A stretch of DNA of 64,000 nucleotides. It comes from Corella eumyota (Eukaryota; Chordata; Ascidiacea; Phlebobranchia; Corellidae). Under the pieces are notes generated by a model, which saw only the letters and a program-made list of their open reading frames with translations, made no database searches and had not been told where the DNA came from. A program made the translations under genes and the position numbers. This document shows positions 27,526 through 42,909 of this stretch, piece after piece. The DNA is taken from positions 8,316,501 to 8,380,500 of the forward strand of contig OY720097.1 in NCBI GenBank assembly GCA_963082875.1, read 5' to 3'. Each line of letters starts with the position of its first letter. Positions within the stretch are counted from its first letter, which is position 1.

Positions 27526-30500
27526 CATATTTACCTATTAAAACATACGACCAAAGTGTCTCAAATGCAACATGTAAATAGTATTCAAAACATTATTATG
27601 TTATTTAAGTAGAACAAAGCATCGACAGTTCTTACAAATTTGGGAGGGGGGGGAATCGTTGTAATTGTCACAACATCTCGTGCAAAATTTGATGTTGTTT
27701 TGACCTTAAAAATGGTTAAGTACTTATTTTTTGTTAAATAAACCTATACCTTTAAAATTGTTATTATTATACAAAATAATGTGACATTTTTTTAAAATAT
27801 GTTAATACATTTTTTTTTTGAATTATTAAGTTGTCAGAGTGTACTGAATAGTGATGCAAGACTAAAACTGTTAAGCAGTCATAATTTATTTGTTAGAAAT
27901 ACATATTTTACCCTTTTTTGTACGTTTTTGCTTTGATTTGATACAAGATATTATTTTTATTATTATGTTGTTTATTTTGTTTTGTTTATCAAGAGTTGCT
28001 TCTCTACCAAGCAGTGCTTCTTTATCCAAATTTTTCTATTAAAAAAAAATTGTTAAAAAATATATTGATTTAACTAAATATTTCAAATTTTTAATACAAA
28101 CTATGGTGAAAGACAAAAAATTAAAATTAAGAAACAAAAATTAAAATTGTTTTCAATCTAAATTCCAAGTTGTCTTACTGTATTTTCCGTTAAAAATCCC
28201 GGCCCCTTTTCCTTATATTTAAAATTGTTTCAAATCTACTAAAAACCGTGTGATGCTCTTGAATTTTCTTTTGGCTTAATTTTAGTATAACAATTTTGCC
28301 TTGAAAATGTAAATCTAATTCTAAAAAAAAGTAACAAAGTTTAAATAAATTATGTAATGGTAAAACTTGATCTGTTAGTAAAACAGAGAACAGAATAAAA
28401 GACATTAGCAAGAAGAAGCAAATAAAATATGAAGGCTAAAGATTAAAAAAAATTCTTTATATGTGGCTGATATTGTTAATTTATAGTCATGCCTAGGTTA
28501 ACAAACTGCATATTAGTTACAAAATTACAGACCCCACATGTTGCGAATAACCCAGATCCTAGGAAAAATTTAAAATAATGTAGCAAGTGATAAAAAAGGG
28601 TTAACTCAGTCTTTAGTCCCTCAGCTTCCGCATTAAGAAAACATCATAGTGCTTGTAAAAATATTGAACTCTATATTACAAATTTTAACAGAAAATATTC
28701 AGTTAAGAGCACACCAAATAAATTTCATTTGTTGCTACAGTGGTTGTAAGTATGGGAATAAGATATGGATAAGATATTTATTACCTCGACGAGGGTGACT
28801 GTTAACTGGTGTCCTTTTAAACAAACACAAGAAGTTCCAATCTATCGGCGTCGTCTGCAAAGTTTATAAAATGCGACATGGGCGCAATTTTTATAACCTT
28901 GTCCTTACCTTAATCTTCCTTTATACATTCCGCCTTTTCCGTATTCATTTTAGTAATACTCGTTTCAACTGCCAGACAAAGCTAACAGATGTCCGTAAAG
29001 TCAGCCCTTCGACATTAATGGTAAATAAACAAAAAACGCTTATCCAAAACCAATTTTTGTTACCAATTTTAAAGCATTCATACAACTTTGACAACTTAAC
29101 ATTTACAAATTTTTAAAGTTTTAAATACGTACTTACTAAATTATGCAATTAATTAAATCGTCATATCACTAAAATGGTATAATTTTAACATTGCTAACAG
29201 TTATTAAAAATGAATAAACATATTAACATATGTATTTACATAGCAAAGTAACATAAAAAAAAATTATTAGCTAGTTGTAATCAATTTCATATTTACCTAT
29301 TAAAACATAAGACCAAAGTGTCTCAAATGCAACATGTAAATAGTATTCCAAACATTATTATGTTTTTTAAGTAGAGCAAAGCATCAACAGTTCTTACAAA
29401 TTTGGGAGGGGGGGGGGGGGGAGGGTAATCGTTGTAATTGTCATCACATCTTATGCAAAATTTAATGTTGTTTTGACCTTAAAAATGGTTAAGTACTTAT
29501 TTTTTGTTAAATAAACCTATACCTTTAAAATTGTTATTATTATACAAAATAATGTGACATTTTTTTAAAATATGTTAATACATTTTTTTTTTGAATTATT
29601 AAGTTGTCAGAGTGTACTGAATAGTGATGCAAGACTAAAACTGTTAAGCAGTCATGATTTATTTATTAGAAATACATATTTTACCCTTTATTTGTACTTT
29701 TTTGCTTTGATTTGATACAAGATATTATTTTTATTATTATGTTGTTTATTTTGTTTTGTTTATCAAGAGTTGCTTCTCTACCAAGCAGTGCTTCTTTATC
29801 CAAATTTTTCTATTTAAAAAAAATTGTTAAAAAATATATTGATTTAACTAAATTTTTCAAAATTTTAATATAAACTATGGTGAAAGACAAAAAACTAAAA
29901 TTAAAAAACAAAAATTAAAATTGTTTTCAATCTAAATTCCAAGTTGTCTTACTGTATTTTCCGTTAAAAATCCCGGCCCCTTTTCCTTATATCTAAAATT
30001 GTTTCAAATCCACTAAAAACCATGTGATGCTCTTGAATTTTCTTTTGGCTTTTTTTTAGTATAACAATTTTGCCTTGAAAATGTAAATCTAATTCTAAAA
30101 AAAAGTAACAAAGTTTAAATAAATTATGTAATGGTAAAACTTGATCTGTTAGTAAAACAGAAAACAGAAGAAAAGACATTAGCAAGAAGAAGCAAATAAA
30201 ATATGAAGGCTAAAGATTAAAAAAAATTCTTTATATGTGGCTGATATTGTTAATTTATAGTCATGCCTAGGTTAACAAACTGCATATTAGTTACAAAATT
30301 ACAGACCCCACATGTTGCGAATAACCCAGATCCTAGGGAAAATTTAAAACAATGTAGCAAGTGATAAAAAAGGGTTAACTCAGTCTTTAGTCCCTCAGCT
30401 TCCGCATTAACAAAACATCATAGTGCTTATAAACATATTAAACTCTATATTACAAATTTTAACAGAAAATATCCAGTTAAGAGCACACCAAATAAATTTT

Positions 30501-31041
30501 ATTTGTTGCTACAGTGGTTGTAAGTATGGGAATAAGATATGGATAAGATATTTATTACCTCGACGAGGGTGACTGTTAACTGGTGTCCTTTTAAACGAAC
30601 ACAAGAAGTTCCAATCTATTAGCGTCGTCTGCATAGTTTATAAAATGCGACATGGGCGCAATTTTTATAACCTTGTCCTTACCCTAATCTTCCTTTATAC
30701 ATTCCGCCTTTTCCGCATTCATTTTAGTACTACTCGTTTCAACTGGCGGACAAAGCTAACAGATTTCCGTAAAGTCAGCCCTTCAACATTAATGGTAAAT
30801 AGACAGAAAACGCTTATCCAAAACCAATTTTTGTCATCAATTTTAAAGCATTCATACAACTTTGACAACTTAACATTTACAAATTTTTAAAGTTTTAAAT
30901 ACGTACTTTATTAAATCGTCATATCAATAAAATGGTATAATTTTAACATTGCTAACAGTTATTAAAAATAAATAAACATATTAACTTATGTATTTACATA
31001 GCAAAGTAACATAAAAAAAAATTATTAGCTAGTTGTAATCA
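27526..31041 (+). repeat. Direct pair of 1.76-kb subrepeats in U2
   Basis: Copy a 27526-29287 and copy b 29288-31041, each lying exactly 10,696 bp from its U1 counterpart and nearly identical to it, including the long G-tract in copy b. Confidence 0.85.
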
Positions 31042-34000
31042 TCTAACAAACAAAGCGTTTCTATAACAAGTTATAAATCAAAATTTTTGCATGTTTGATT
31101 TATTTTTAATGGAAAGCCTAACCCTTGTTTTCTAACCCTAATCAAACAGAAACCCTAACTCATTCGATTTTCGAAAATAATTGCAAGATTTATGATATCA
31201 CGATAATTAATCTAAGTTTTAAACGACTTTAAAGTAATATTATAACATTTCACTTAATTAAAGGCAACTAAGAACAAAAATGTAATAAAAATCACAGAAA
31301 AAAAAATTAAAATTCGTAACTAGTAGATTCAGCCTTTGAACCTATACAACTTAAAAACTTTCAATGCCTTCAGGTTGGCATAGAACTTAAGATTACTTTT
31401 TTATGGTAGTTAATTGGTTTATAATTTAACATTTCTAGATGTATATTTTTGTAAAGGTTCATCAGCAAGTAACTTTTCCAATCGTAATTTTTTTTGGTTT
31501 ACATTGTATAGTTTTTAGTTTTTTAATTTATTTATCTTAACATTACAACTATTGTAATTTTTCTCTATAGCTTTTAAAAATTTATTTTAAACTTGCAAAT
31601 AAATTATAGTCAAAAAATATTTTGTTTAGTTTTCTTGAGTTCCTATTCTCTAAAATCTGAAAAAGGACAACAATTTTTACTTTTGTTCTCATTTATTAAG
31701 TTTTTGTTTTGCAAATGTTACTAAATATATAAATTAAGCAGTCCTTCAAAATTTTAAAACTGTAAAAGTGCAAAAAAAACAATAAGTATTAATTGAGTTC
31801 CATATAATAAAGGTAATGTAAAATTTAGTAAGAGATATAAAGGTGAGTTCGTTTGAAAATTTAATAAAAACAAAAGATAGATAATTTTCTTTCAAATCTT
31901 GTTTATATGTGTATCATGACACAAAAACTTTAAAAAAAAATTTAAAATTTTCTGTTTGATAATTATATTTAAATAATTGTTATATAGTTTTATTTTTTTT
32001 ATAATTTATCTTTGATGTTGGAAGGTCGACTTCACGATCTAACATAGGGTAACATTAATCATTCCGATCAAGTCTAGTTAGTCTGCAATCTTAGTTAGAA
32101 ATTTTGTTCTTATAAAAACGCCAAATGACGTCACTCTAGTAGATTATGACGTAACATTGAATATTGAGCCAGAATATTGGCATAATGTTTATTAATAGTT
32201 TTATTCATTATGGTTAGCATTTATAAAACAAACCAGGTATGTAAATTTATATTTTAAAAGGTCTGTCTTAAACGTCTTTTCTATTTGAATTTTTTATCCA
32301 GCATCAACACCCTAAAAAAATATTGCAAAACTAAAAAATACTTGATTTTATATATTTAATGTATTTATAATTTATTGGCGTAGGGTTTATTTAACTTTAC
32401 TCCACGTGATCAACAATAGGTTAATCGGAGAATAAAATACCCCCTTTGATCACAGATAGATCCCAGTTAATATAAAAATAATGCTGATAATGGGCACGGA
32501 ATAGCAACTGTCTAACTCGACTGACACAACAATTAAAAACTTTTACAATGTATTCAAAACTAGTACACAAGAAAAACAATTAACAAAAACAATACTGGTT
32601 TAACACTTACAAATCGATAATACTTTTAACAAAAACTAACTAAAGACAATTTATGAATTGTTGGAACAGGGCGAATCGTAATCTAAAATATATGACGTAC
32701 TAAAAAAATAATTTCGAAAAAAGTTACGATACAAAGTGAAAGACAAAATAGTCAAAACACAAATCACGTGACTAAGAACGCTGGAAAAAAAGGAGAAAAC
32801 TTGAAATGACCGGGCGATAAGGCGATACAAAAAGAAAAAAACGCACAAAAGCAGCTAATGGTGTCGAACTGAGTGTAATATTTCATTTAAAATTAATATA
32901 AATATAAATTGCTAGTTTTTCATATAATTGGACTTAACATTCCGGCCCCAAATGACCAAGTAAACAACAAAATATACGAAGTCATTTCATAATGAACAAA
33001 TTACATTATATCAAAATCGAAACCAATATACACTGTGAACATGCAGCAAACAGTATGTCGTGGGATAAGATGTCAAAAAAGAAAATATTACATAACAATA
33101 ATACATGATAATCGAACACATTAAAGAGTAAGAAAATACATAAGTTCACACGAGCGAAATGAAGTGAAAAGATAACGAACGATACATGCAATAATAAATG
33201 AGAACAAAAATAAAAATGGTTGTGCTTGTTTAGATTTAAGAGAATAAGAACTTAAAAATTAAACAACATATTTTTCTGACCATAATTTATTTGCAAGTTT
33301 AAAATATTTTTTCAAAAGTTATAAAGGAAAACTACAATAGTTTTAATTTTAAGATAAATAAATTACAAAACTAAAAACTATACAATGTAAACGAAAAATA
33401 TTATAATTGAAAAGGTTGCTTGCTGATGAACCCGCATAAAAATATATATCAAGAAAGAGATTATATAGAAAATAGCGGTTTATTTATTGCGTGTGTGCGA
33501 CAAAAAAAAAAAGGTTAATTGTGAACAACTTAAATATCAAAACTTAAAAAGTAAACTTCCCTTTTATGCCAACCTGAAGGTATTGATAGTTTTTAAGTTG
33601 TATATGTTCAAAGGCTGAATCTACCAGTTACGTGTTAATTTTTTTTTCTGTGACTTTTTTTCACATTTTTGTTCTTAGTTGCTATTATTTAAATAAAATG
33701 TTATGAAATTGAATTTGAAGTCGTTTAAAATTTAGATAATTTATCGTGATTTCATAAATCTTGCAATTTTTTCTGAAAATCGAACGAGTTAGGGTTTCTG
33801 CTTGATTAGGGTTAGAAAACAAGGGTTAGGGTTACCATTAAAAATAAATCAAACATGCAAAAATTTTGTAATAGAAACGCTTTGTTTGTTAGATGATTAC
33901 AATTTAAACATTATCTTTAATAATAATTCATATTATGTCATTATGCTATGTAATTATATACGTTAATATGTTTATTCATTATTAATAACTGCTAACAATG

Positions 34001-36747
34001 TTAAAATTATATCATTTTATTGACATGGCGATTTAATAATTTGTATAACGTATTGAAAACTTTAAAAAATTGTAAATGTCAAGTTGTAAAAGTTGAATGA
34101 GTGCTTAAAAATCGAGAACAAAAATTAGTTTTGGATAAGCGTTTTCTGTTAATTTAGCATCAATGTTGAAGGGCTGACTTCAAGGATCTCTATTAACGTC
34201 GCCCGCCAGTTAAAACGAGTAGTACTATAATGAATGCGGAAAGAGCGATATGTACAAAAGAAGATTAAGGTAAGAGTATAAAAATTCCGCCCATTTTGAT
34301 TTTTATAAACTTGGCGGACGACGCTAATACAGCTTCCCAGATAGTTTTAAATATTTTTTTTAAACTATCAGGAATCTAAAAACTTTTTAATCTGATCGAC
34401 AATGTCTGAATATTAAAAAACGTTTGGTTTTGTTTGGGGATTGAATGTCTTAGAAAGCTATGGTGAGGCTATATTAGCTTCGTCCGCCAATTAATTGGTT
34501 TTTGGCTTTGCGGGTGTTTTTACGCCTTATTTAACGGTGGTGCTACTGTAATAAAGCAGTAGAATTTATTTAATTTGCCAAAAGAAAAGTGGGTTTTTAT
34601 GTATAGCCTATTTAATAAATAGTTTATTTTTGGCAAAACTTTTTGTCAAAAACCCTTTGTTACAAAAACAACCTAAATAAGAATAAACAACATTGCTAAT
34701 CTTTCTTGTAACTTGTATATCAAAAGATAATGATGGTTTAATATTTAGATTGGAATTTCTTGTGTTTGTTTAAAAGGACAACAGTTAACAGTCACCCTCG
34801 TCAAGGTAAAAAAATATTTCATACCTAAACTACTTACAATCACTATAGCAACAAATAGGACTTATGTAGTGGGCTCTTAACTGGATATTTTTTGTTAAAA
34901 TTTGTAATATAGAGTTCAGTATGTTTATAGGCACTAGGATGTTTTGTTAGTGCGGATGCTGAGGGACTAAAGGCTGAGTTAACCCTTTTTTATGACTTGC
35001 TGCATTAATTTAACTTTTCCCTAGGGTCAGGGTTATTTGCAATATGCCGGGTCTGTTATTTTGTAACCAATATGCAGTTTGTTAACTTAGACCTGACTAT
35101 AAAATAACAATATCAGCCACATATAAAGATTTTTTTTAATCTTCAGCTTTTATATTTTAATTGCTTCTTCTTGCTAAGGTTCTTTCTTCAGTTCTCTATT
35201 TTACTAACAGATCAAGTTTTACCATTACATACTTTAGTTAAACTTTGTTACTTTTTTTTCAGAATTAAATTTACATTTTCAAGGCAAAATTGTTATACTA
35301 AAAAAAAGCAAAAGAAAATTCAAGAACATCTCATGGTTGTTAGTGGATTTGAAACAATTTTGAAGATATGGAAAAGGGGCCGGGCTTTTTTAACAAAAAA
35401 TACAGTAAGACAACTTGGAATTTAGGTTTAAAACAATTTTAGTTTTTGTTTCTTTTTTTTTTTTTGTCTTTCACCATAATTTGTATTAAAAATTTGAAAT
35501 AATTAGTTAAATCAATAATTTTTTTGAAAATAATTTTTTAAATAGAAAAATTTGGATAAAGAAGCACTGCCTGGTAATGAAGCAACTCTTGATAAAGAAA
35601 ACAAAATAAATAATGTAATATATATATTGTATCAAATCAAAGCAAAAACATACAAAAAAGGTAAAAATATGTATTTCTAATAAAATTATGACTGTGCTTA
35701 ACAGTTTTAGTCTTGCACAACTATTCAGTACACTCTGACAACTTAATAATTTAAAAAAAAATTTATTAACTTACCTTAAAAAAATGTCACATTATTTTGT
35801 ATTATAATAACAATTTTAGAGATATAGGTTTATCTAACAAAAAATAAGTAAAAGTACTTAACCATTTTTAAGGTCAAAACAACATTAAATTTTGCACGAG
35901 ATGTGGTGACAATTACAACAATCCTCCCTAAAATTTGTAAGAACCCGTAGATGCTTTGCTCTACTTAAATAATAATGTTTGAAATACTATTTACATGTTG
36001 CATTTGAGACACAATGGTCTTATGTTTTAATAAGTAAATATGAAAATGATAATATTTTGTTTCTTATTTAACATGCATGTTAAAATAAAAAAGGGTTAGC
36101 TTTAAGCTACTTTTTATTGTAAGTGCCATATTTAACAAGGTTACTATAAATATGTTCAAATGTTAAGTCCATTTATATGAAAAACCAATTTATATTTTCC
36201 ATTTATTTTAAATGTAATTTTACACTTAGTTCGACACCATTAGCCGCTTTTGTGCGTTTCTTTTTGTATCGCCTTATCGCCTAGTCATTTTAAGTATTCT
36301 CTTGTTTTCCCAGCGTTCTTAGTCACGTGATTTGTGTTTCGCCTTTTTTGTCTTTTACTTTGTATCGTAACTTGGAATGATTTCGGAATTATATTTTTTT
36401 AGTACGTCATATATTTTAGAATACGATTCGCCCCATTCTAACAATTCATGAATGGTCTTTAGTTAGTTTTTGGTAAAAGTAATATCGATATGTCAGTGTT
36501 AAGCCAGTATTGTTTCTGTTAATTGTTTTACTTGTGTATTAATTTTTAATACATTGTAAAAGTTTTTAATTGTTGTGCCAGTCGAGTTAGACAGTTGCAA
36601 TTCTGTGCCCTTTATCAGCATTATTTTTATATTAACTGGGATCTATCTGTAATTAAGGGGCATATTTTATTATCCGATCAACCTAGTGGTGGTCACGAGG
36701 GGTAAGGTTAGATAAACCCTACATTTTGATTTATGAATTGTATGACA

Positions 36748-37502
36748 TTTGGATATAGCAGTATAGTTAGTTAGATTTGTATATTGTTTGGCGTTAGGTT
36801 AAGTTTGGATTTATAAATTGGGATATATAATTTCAAAAGAAGTACCAGGGGTCAAGCTCGACATCGAAGTCCGTTAATGAACCAAGTGTCGATCTAAAGT
36901 CTGCCCGGAAAATTGCTTTGGCAAGTTTTACTTGAATTGAGAACCAGCTCCTCAAAGAAATAAATGCACAAAAGGAGGCAAGGCTGGTCATTGGATGCGA
37001 AGCAGTTTTTGACACCGCCTACGATAAATGTTTAGCGGCGTGCAACGAATTTTTGGCTGTTCAAGCAGAAGATAAAAAGTCAAAGGCACAGGCTAAAAGT
37101 TATGAAGTTAAAAGCCGATATACGGCAATAAACGAAAGGTTTAAAAGTTTTCTTTCTTGATTTGTTACCTCTTTTCTACCAATACAAGGAGTCCAGTATC
37201 TGGGTCCCGCCAATTTACTTTCTCGCAAAGAAATAGAGATAGCGTTGAGGCGCTCAATGTTTAAGCCAAATAAATACAAAAGGAAGCTGAATTGAGTTTA
37301 CGTCAGCTTGAAATACAAAAGCAACAAGAAGAAGAAGATGCAGACAAAGAAGTCAAGGCTTGTGAGGCGGTAGCTAAGGCTCGCGAAAAAGTGCACTGCA
37401 GCCTTTAAAAGCATAGGTGCGCAAATTGAGCTGGAAAAAAAAGTTTCCGGGGCTCAGTCCAAAGTTCCTGAAGTCAAAGCCGAATTAAAAGGCATAAAAT
37501 GG
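36748..37502 (+). mobile_element. Fossil coding-like core of unit U3
   Basis: Fourth copy of the axis-A core, nearly identical to the U2 copy. Broken fragment, no other retroelement domain nearby. Confidence 0.4.
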
Positions 37503-38206
37503 TGTCATACAATTCATAAATCGAAATGTAGGGTTTATCTAACCTTACCTCTCGTGACCAACACTAGGTTGATCGGAGAATAAAATACGCCCATTGATTA
37601 CAGATAGATCCCAGTTAATATAAAAATAATGCCGATAATGGGCACAGAATTGCAACTGTCTAACTCGACTGACACAACAATTGAAAACTTTTACAATGTA
37701 TTCAAAAATAGTACACAAGAAAAACAATTAATAAAACCAATACTGGCTTAAAACTTATAAATTGAAAATACTTTTAATAAAAACTAACTAAAGACCATTT
37801 ATGAATTCTTAAAACGGGGCGAATCGTATTCTAAATATATGACGTACTAAAAATATATAATTCCGAAATCATTCAAAAAAATCAAGTTACGATACAAAGT
37901 AAAAGACAAAAAAGGCGTAACACAAATCACGTGACTAAGAACGCTGGGAAAAAAGAAGCAAGCTTGAAATGACCAGGCGATACAAAAAGAAACGCACAAA
38001 AGCAGCTAATGGTGTCCAACTGAGTGTAAATTTGCATTTAAAATTAATGAAAAATATAAATTGTTTTTTTATATGAATGGACTTACCATTTGGACATATT
38101 TATAGTAACCATGTTAAATATGGCACTTACAATAAAAGATAGTTTAAAACTACCCCAATTTTATTTTAAAGTGCATGTTAAATAAGAAACAAAATATTAT
38201 CAATTA

Positions 38207-39963
38207 CATATTTACCTATTAAAACATACGACCAAAGTGTATCAAATGCAACATGTAAATAGTATTCAAAACATTATTATGTTATTTAAGTAGAACAAAG
38301 CATCGACAGTTCTTACAAATTTGGGAGGGGGGGGAATCGTTGTAATTGTCACAACATCTCGTGCAAAATTTGATGTTGTTTTGACCTTAAAAATGGTTAA
38401 GTACTTATTTTTTGTTAAATAAACCTATACCTTTAAAATTGTTATTATTATACAAAATAATGTGACATTTTTTTAAAATATGTTAATACATTTTTTTTTG
38501 AATTATTAAGTTGTCAGAGTGTACTGAATAGTGATGCAAGACTAAAACTGTTAAGCAGTCATAATTTATTTGTTAGAAATACATATTTTACCCTTTTTTG
38601 TACGTTTTTGCTTTGATTTGATACAAGATATTATTTTTATTATTATGTTGTTTATTTTGTTTTGTTTATCAAGAGTTGCTTCTCTACCAAGCAGTGCTTC
38701 TTTATCCAAATTTTTCTATTAAAAAAAAATTGTTAAAAAATATATTGATTTAACTAAATATTTCAAATTTTTAATACAAACTATGGTGAAAGACAAAAAA
38801 TTAAAGTTAAGAAACAAAAATTAAAATTGTTTTCAATCTAAATTCCAAGTTGTCTTACTGTATTTTCCGTTAAAAATCCCGGCCCCTTTTCCTTATATTT
38901 AAAATTGTTTCAAATCCACTAAAAACCATGTGATGCTCTTGAATTTTCTTTTGGCTTATTTTTAGTATAACAATTTTGCCTTGAAAATGTAAATCTAATT
39001 CTAAAAAAAAGTAACAAAGTTTAAATAAATTATGTAATGGTAAAACTTGATCTGTTAGTAAAACAGAGAACAGAATAAAAGACATTAGCAAGAAGAAGCA
39101 AATAAAATATGAAGGCTAAAGATTAAAAAAAATTCTTTATATGTGGCTGATATTGTTAATTTATAGTCATGCCTAGGTTAACAAACTGCATATTAGTTAC
39201 AAAATTACAGACCCCACATGTTGCGAATAACCCAGATCCTAGGAAAAATTTAAAATAATGTAGCAAGTGATAAAAAAGGGTTAACTCAGTCTTTAGTCCC
39301 TCAGCTTCCGCATTAAGAAAACATCATAGTGCTTGTAAAAATATTGAACTCTATATTACAAATTTTAACAGAAAATATTCAGTTAAGAGCACACCAAATA
39401 AATTTCATTTGTTGCTACAGTGGTTGTAAGTATGGGAATAAGATATGGATAAGATATTTATTACCTCGACGAGGGTGACTGTTAACTGGTGGCCTTTTAA
39501 ACAAACACAAGAAGTTCCAATCTATCGGCGTCGTCTGCAAAGTTTATAAAATGCGACATGGGCGCAATTTTTATAACCTTGTCCTTACCCTAATCTTCCT
39601 TTATACATTCCGCCTTTTCCGTATTCATTTTAGTAATACTCGTTTCAACTGCCAGACAAAGCTAACAGATGTCCGTAAAGTCAGCCCTTCGACATTAATG
39701 GTAAATAAACAAAAAACGCTTATCCAAAACCAATTTTTGTTACCAATTTTAAAGCATTCATACAACTTTGACAACTTAACATTTACAAATTTTTAAAGTT
39801 TTAAATACGTACTTACTAAATTATGCAATTAATTAAATCGTCATATCAATAAAATGGTATAATTTTAACATTGCTAACAGTTATTAAAAATGAATAAACA
39901 TATTAACATATGTATTTACATAGCAAAGTAACATAAAAAAAAATTATTAGCTAGTTGTAATCA
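38207..39963 (+). repeat. Single 1.76-kb subrepeat in U3
   Basis: Only one copy is present. Its 5' half resembles copy a of U2 and its 3' end runs straight into the telomere-like segment as copy b does. This is what loss of one copy by unequal recombination within the pair would leave. Confidence 0.8.
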
Positions 39964-42909
39964 TCTAACAAACAAAGCGTTTCTATAACAAGTTATAAAT
40001 CAAAATTTTTGCATGTTTGATTTATTTTTAATGGAAAGCCTAACCCTTGTTTTCTAACCCTAATCAAACAGAAACCCTAACTCATTCGATTTTCGAAAAA
40101 AATTGCAAGATTTATGATATCACGATAATTAATCTAAGTTTTAAACGACTTTAAAGTAATATTATAACATTTCACTTAATTAAAGGCAACTAAGAACAAA
40201 AATGTAATAAAAATCACAGAAAAAAAATTAAAACTCGTAACTAGTAATTCAGCCTTTGAACCTATACAACTTAAAAACTATCAATACCTTCAGGTTGGCA
40301 TATAACTTAATATTACTTTTTAAGTTTATGGTAGTTAATTGGTTTATAATTGAACATTTCTAGATGTATATTTTTGGACAGGTTCATCAGCAAGTAACTT
40401 TTCCAATCGTAATTTTTTTTGGTTTACATTGTATAGCTTTTAGTTTTGTAATTTATTTATCTTAACATTAAAACTATTGTAATTTTCCTCTATAACTTTT
40501 AAAAATTTATTTTAAACTTGCAAATAAATTATAGTCAAAAAATATTTTGTTTAGTTTTCTTAAGTTCCTATTCTCTAAAATCTAAAAAAGGACAACAATT
40601 TTTACTTTTGTTCTCATTTTTTAAGTTTTTGTTTTGCAAATGTTACTAAATATATAAATTAAGCAGTCCTTCAAAATTTTAAAACTGTAAAAGTAAAAAA
40701 AACAATAAGTATTAATTGAGTTCCATATAATAAAGGTAATGTAAAATTTAGTAAGAGATGTAAGGGTGAGTTCGTTTGAAAATTTAATAAAAACAAAAGA
40801 TAGATAATTTTCTTTCAAATTTTGTTTATATGTGTATCATGACACAAAAACTTTAAAAACAAATTTGAAATTTTCTGTTTGTTAATTATACTTAAATAAT
40901 TGTTATATAGTTTTATTTTTTTTTACAATTTATCTTTGATGTTGGAAGGTCGACTTCACGATCTAACATAACATTAATCACATTAATCACTCCGATCAAG
41001 TCTAGTTAGTCTGCAATCTTAGTTAGAAATTTTGTTCTTATAAAAACGCCAAATGACGTCACTCTAGTAGATTACGACGTAAAATTGAATATTGGGCCAG
41101 AATATTGGCATAATGTTTATTGATAGTTTTATTCATTATGGTTAGCATTTATAAAACAAATCAGGTATGTAAATTTTTATTTTAAAAGTTCTGTCTTAAA
41201 CGTCTTTTCTATTTGAATTGCCAACCTGAAGGTATTGATAGTTTTTAAGTTGTATATGTTCAAAGGCTGAATCTACCAGTTACGTGTTAATTTTTTTTTC
41301 TGTGACTTCTTTTCACATTTTTGTTCTTAGTTGCTATTATTTAAATAAAATGTTATGAAATTGAATTTGAAGATAATTTATCGTGATTTCATAAATCTTG
41401 CAATTTTTTCTGAAAATCGAACGAGTTAGGGTTTCTGCTTGATTAGGGTTAGAAAACAAGGGTTAGGCTTTCCATTAAAAATAAATCAAACATGCAAAAA
41501 TTTTGTAATAGAAACGCCTTGTTTGTTAGATGATTACAATTTAAACATTATCTTTAATAATAATTCATATTATGTCATTATGCTATGTAATTATATACGT
41601 TAATATGTTTATTCATTATTAATAACTGCTAACAATGTTAAAATTATATCATTTTATTGACATGACGATTTAATAATTTGTATAATTTAGTAAGTACGTA
41701 TTGAAAACTTTAAAAAATTGTTAATGTCAAGTTGTAAAAGTTGAATGAGTGCTTAAAAATCGAGAACAAAAATTAGTTTTGGATAAGCGTTTTCTGTTAA
41801 TTTACCATCAATGTTGAAGGGCTGACTTCAAGGATCTCTATTAACGTCGCCCGCCAGTTAAAACGAGTAGTACTATAATGAATGCGGAAAGAGCGATATG
41901 TACAAAAGAAGATTAAGGTAAGAGTATAAAATTCCGCCCATTTTGATTTTTATAAACTTGGCGGACGACGCTAATACAGCTTCCCAGATAGTTTTAAATA
42001 TTTTTTTTAAACTATCAGGAGTCTAAAAACTTTTTAATCTGATCGACAATGTCTGAATGTTAAAAAACGTTTGGTTTTGTTTGGGGATTGAATGTCTAAG
42101 AAAGCTATGGTGAGGCTTTGCTGTACTTAAATAATAATGTTTGAAATACTATTTACATGTTGCACTTGAGACACAATGGTCTTATGTTTTAATAAGTAAA
42201 TATGAAAATGATAATATTTTGTTTCTTATTTAACATGCATGTTAAAATAAAAAAGGGTTAGCTTTAAGCTACTTTTTATTGTAAGTGCCATATTTAACAA
42301 GGTTACTATAAATATGTTCAAATGTTAAGTCCATTTATATGAAAAACCAATTTATATTTTCCATTTATTTTAAATGTAATTTTACACTTAGTTCGACACC
42401 ATTAGCCGCTTTTGTGCGTTTCTTTTTGTATCGCCTTATCGCCTAGTCATTTTAAGTTTTCTCTTGTTTTCCCAGCGTTCTTAGTCACGTGATTTGTGTT
42501 TCGCCTTTTTTGTCTTTTACTTTGTATCGTAACTTGGAATGATTTCGGAATTATATTTTTTTAGTACGTCATATATTTTAGAATACGATTCGCCCCATTC
42601 TAACAATTCATAAATGGTCTTTAGTTAGTTTTTGGTAAAAGTAATATCGATATGTAAGTGTTAAGCCAGTATTGTTTCTGTTAATTGTTTTTCTTGTGTA
42701 TTAATTTTTAATACATTGTAAAAGTTTTTAATTGTTGTGCCAGTCGAGTTAGACAGTTGCAATTCTGTGCCCTTTATCAGCATTATTTTTATATTAACTG
42801 GGATCTATCTGTAATTAAGGGGCATATTTTATTATCCGATCAACCTAGTGGTGGTCACGAGGGGTAAGGTTAGATAAACCCTGCATTTTGATTTATGAAT
42901 TGTATGACA

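Larger units (their letters stand above)
20949..31644. repeat. Array unit U2 (10,696 bp)
   Basis: Complete unit with the same order as U1: B-loop about 20955-22545, arm, core 26052-26821, opposite arm with two 1.76-kb subrepeats ending near 31041. Many landmarks recur in U3 at exactly +10,696 bp, and almost no differences are seen between U2 and U3 over their shared length. Confidence 0.88.
31645..40569. repeat. Array unit U3 (8,925 bp, one subrepeat)
   Basis: Nearly identical to U2 through the B-loop (about 31650-33240), first arm and core (36748-37502). It carries only one 1.76-kb subrepeat (38207-39963), which accounts for the unit being about 1.77 kb shorter. Confidence 0.88.
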
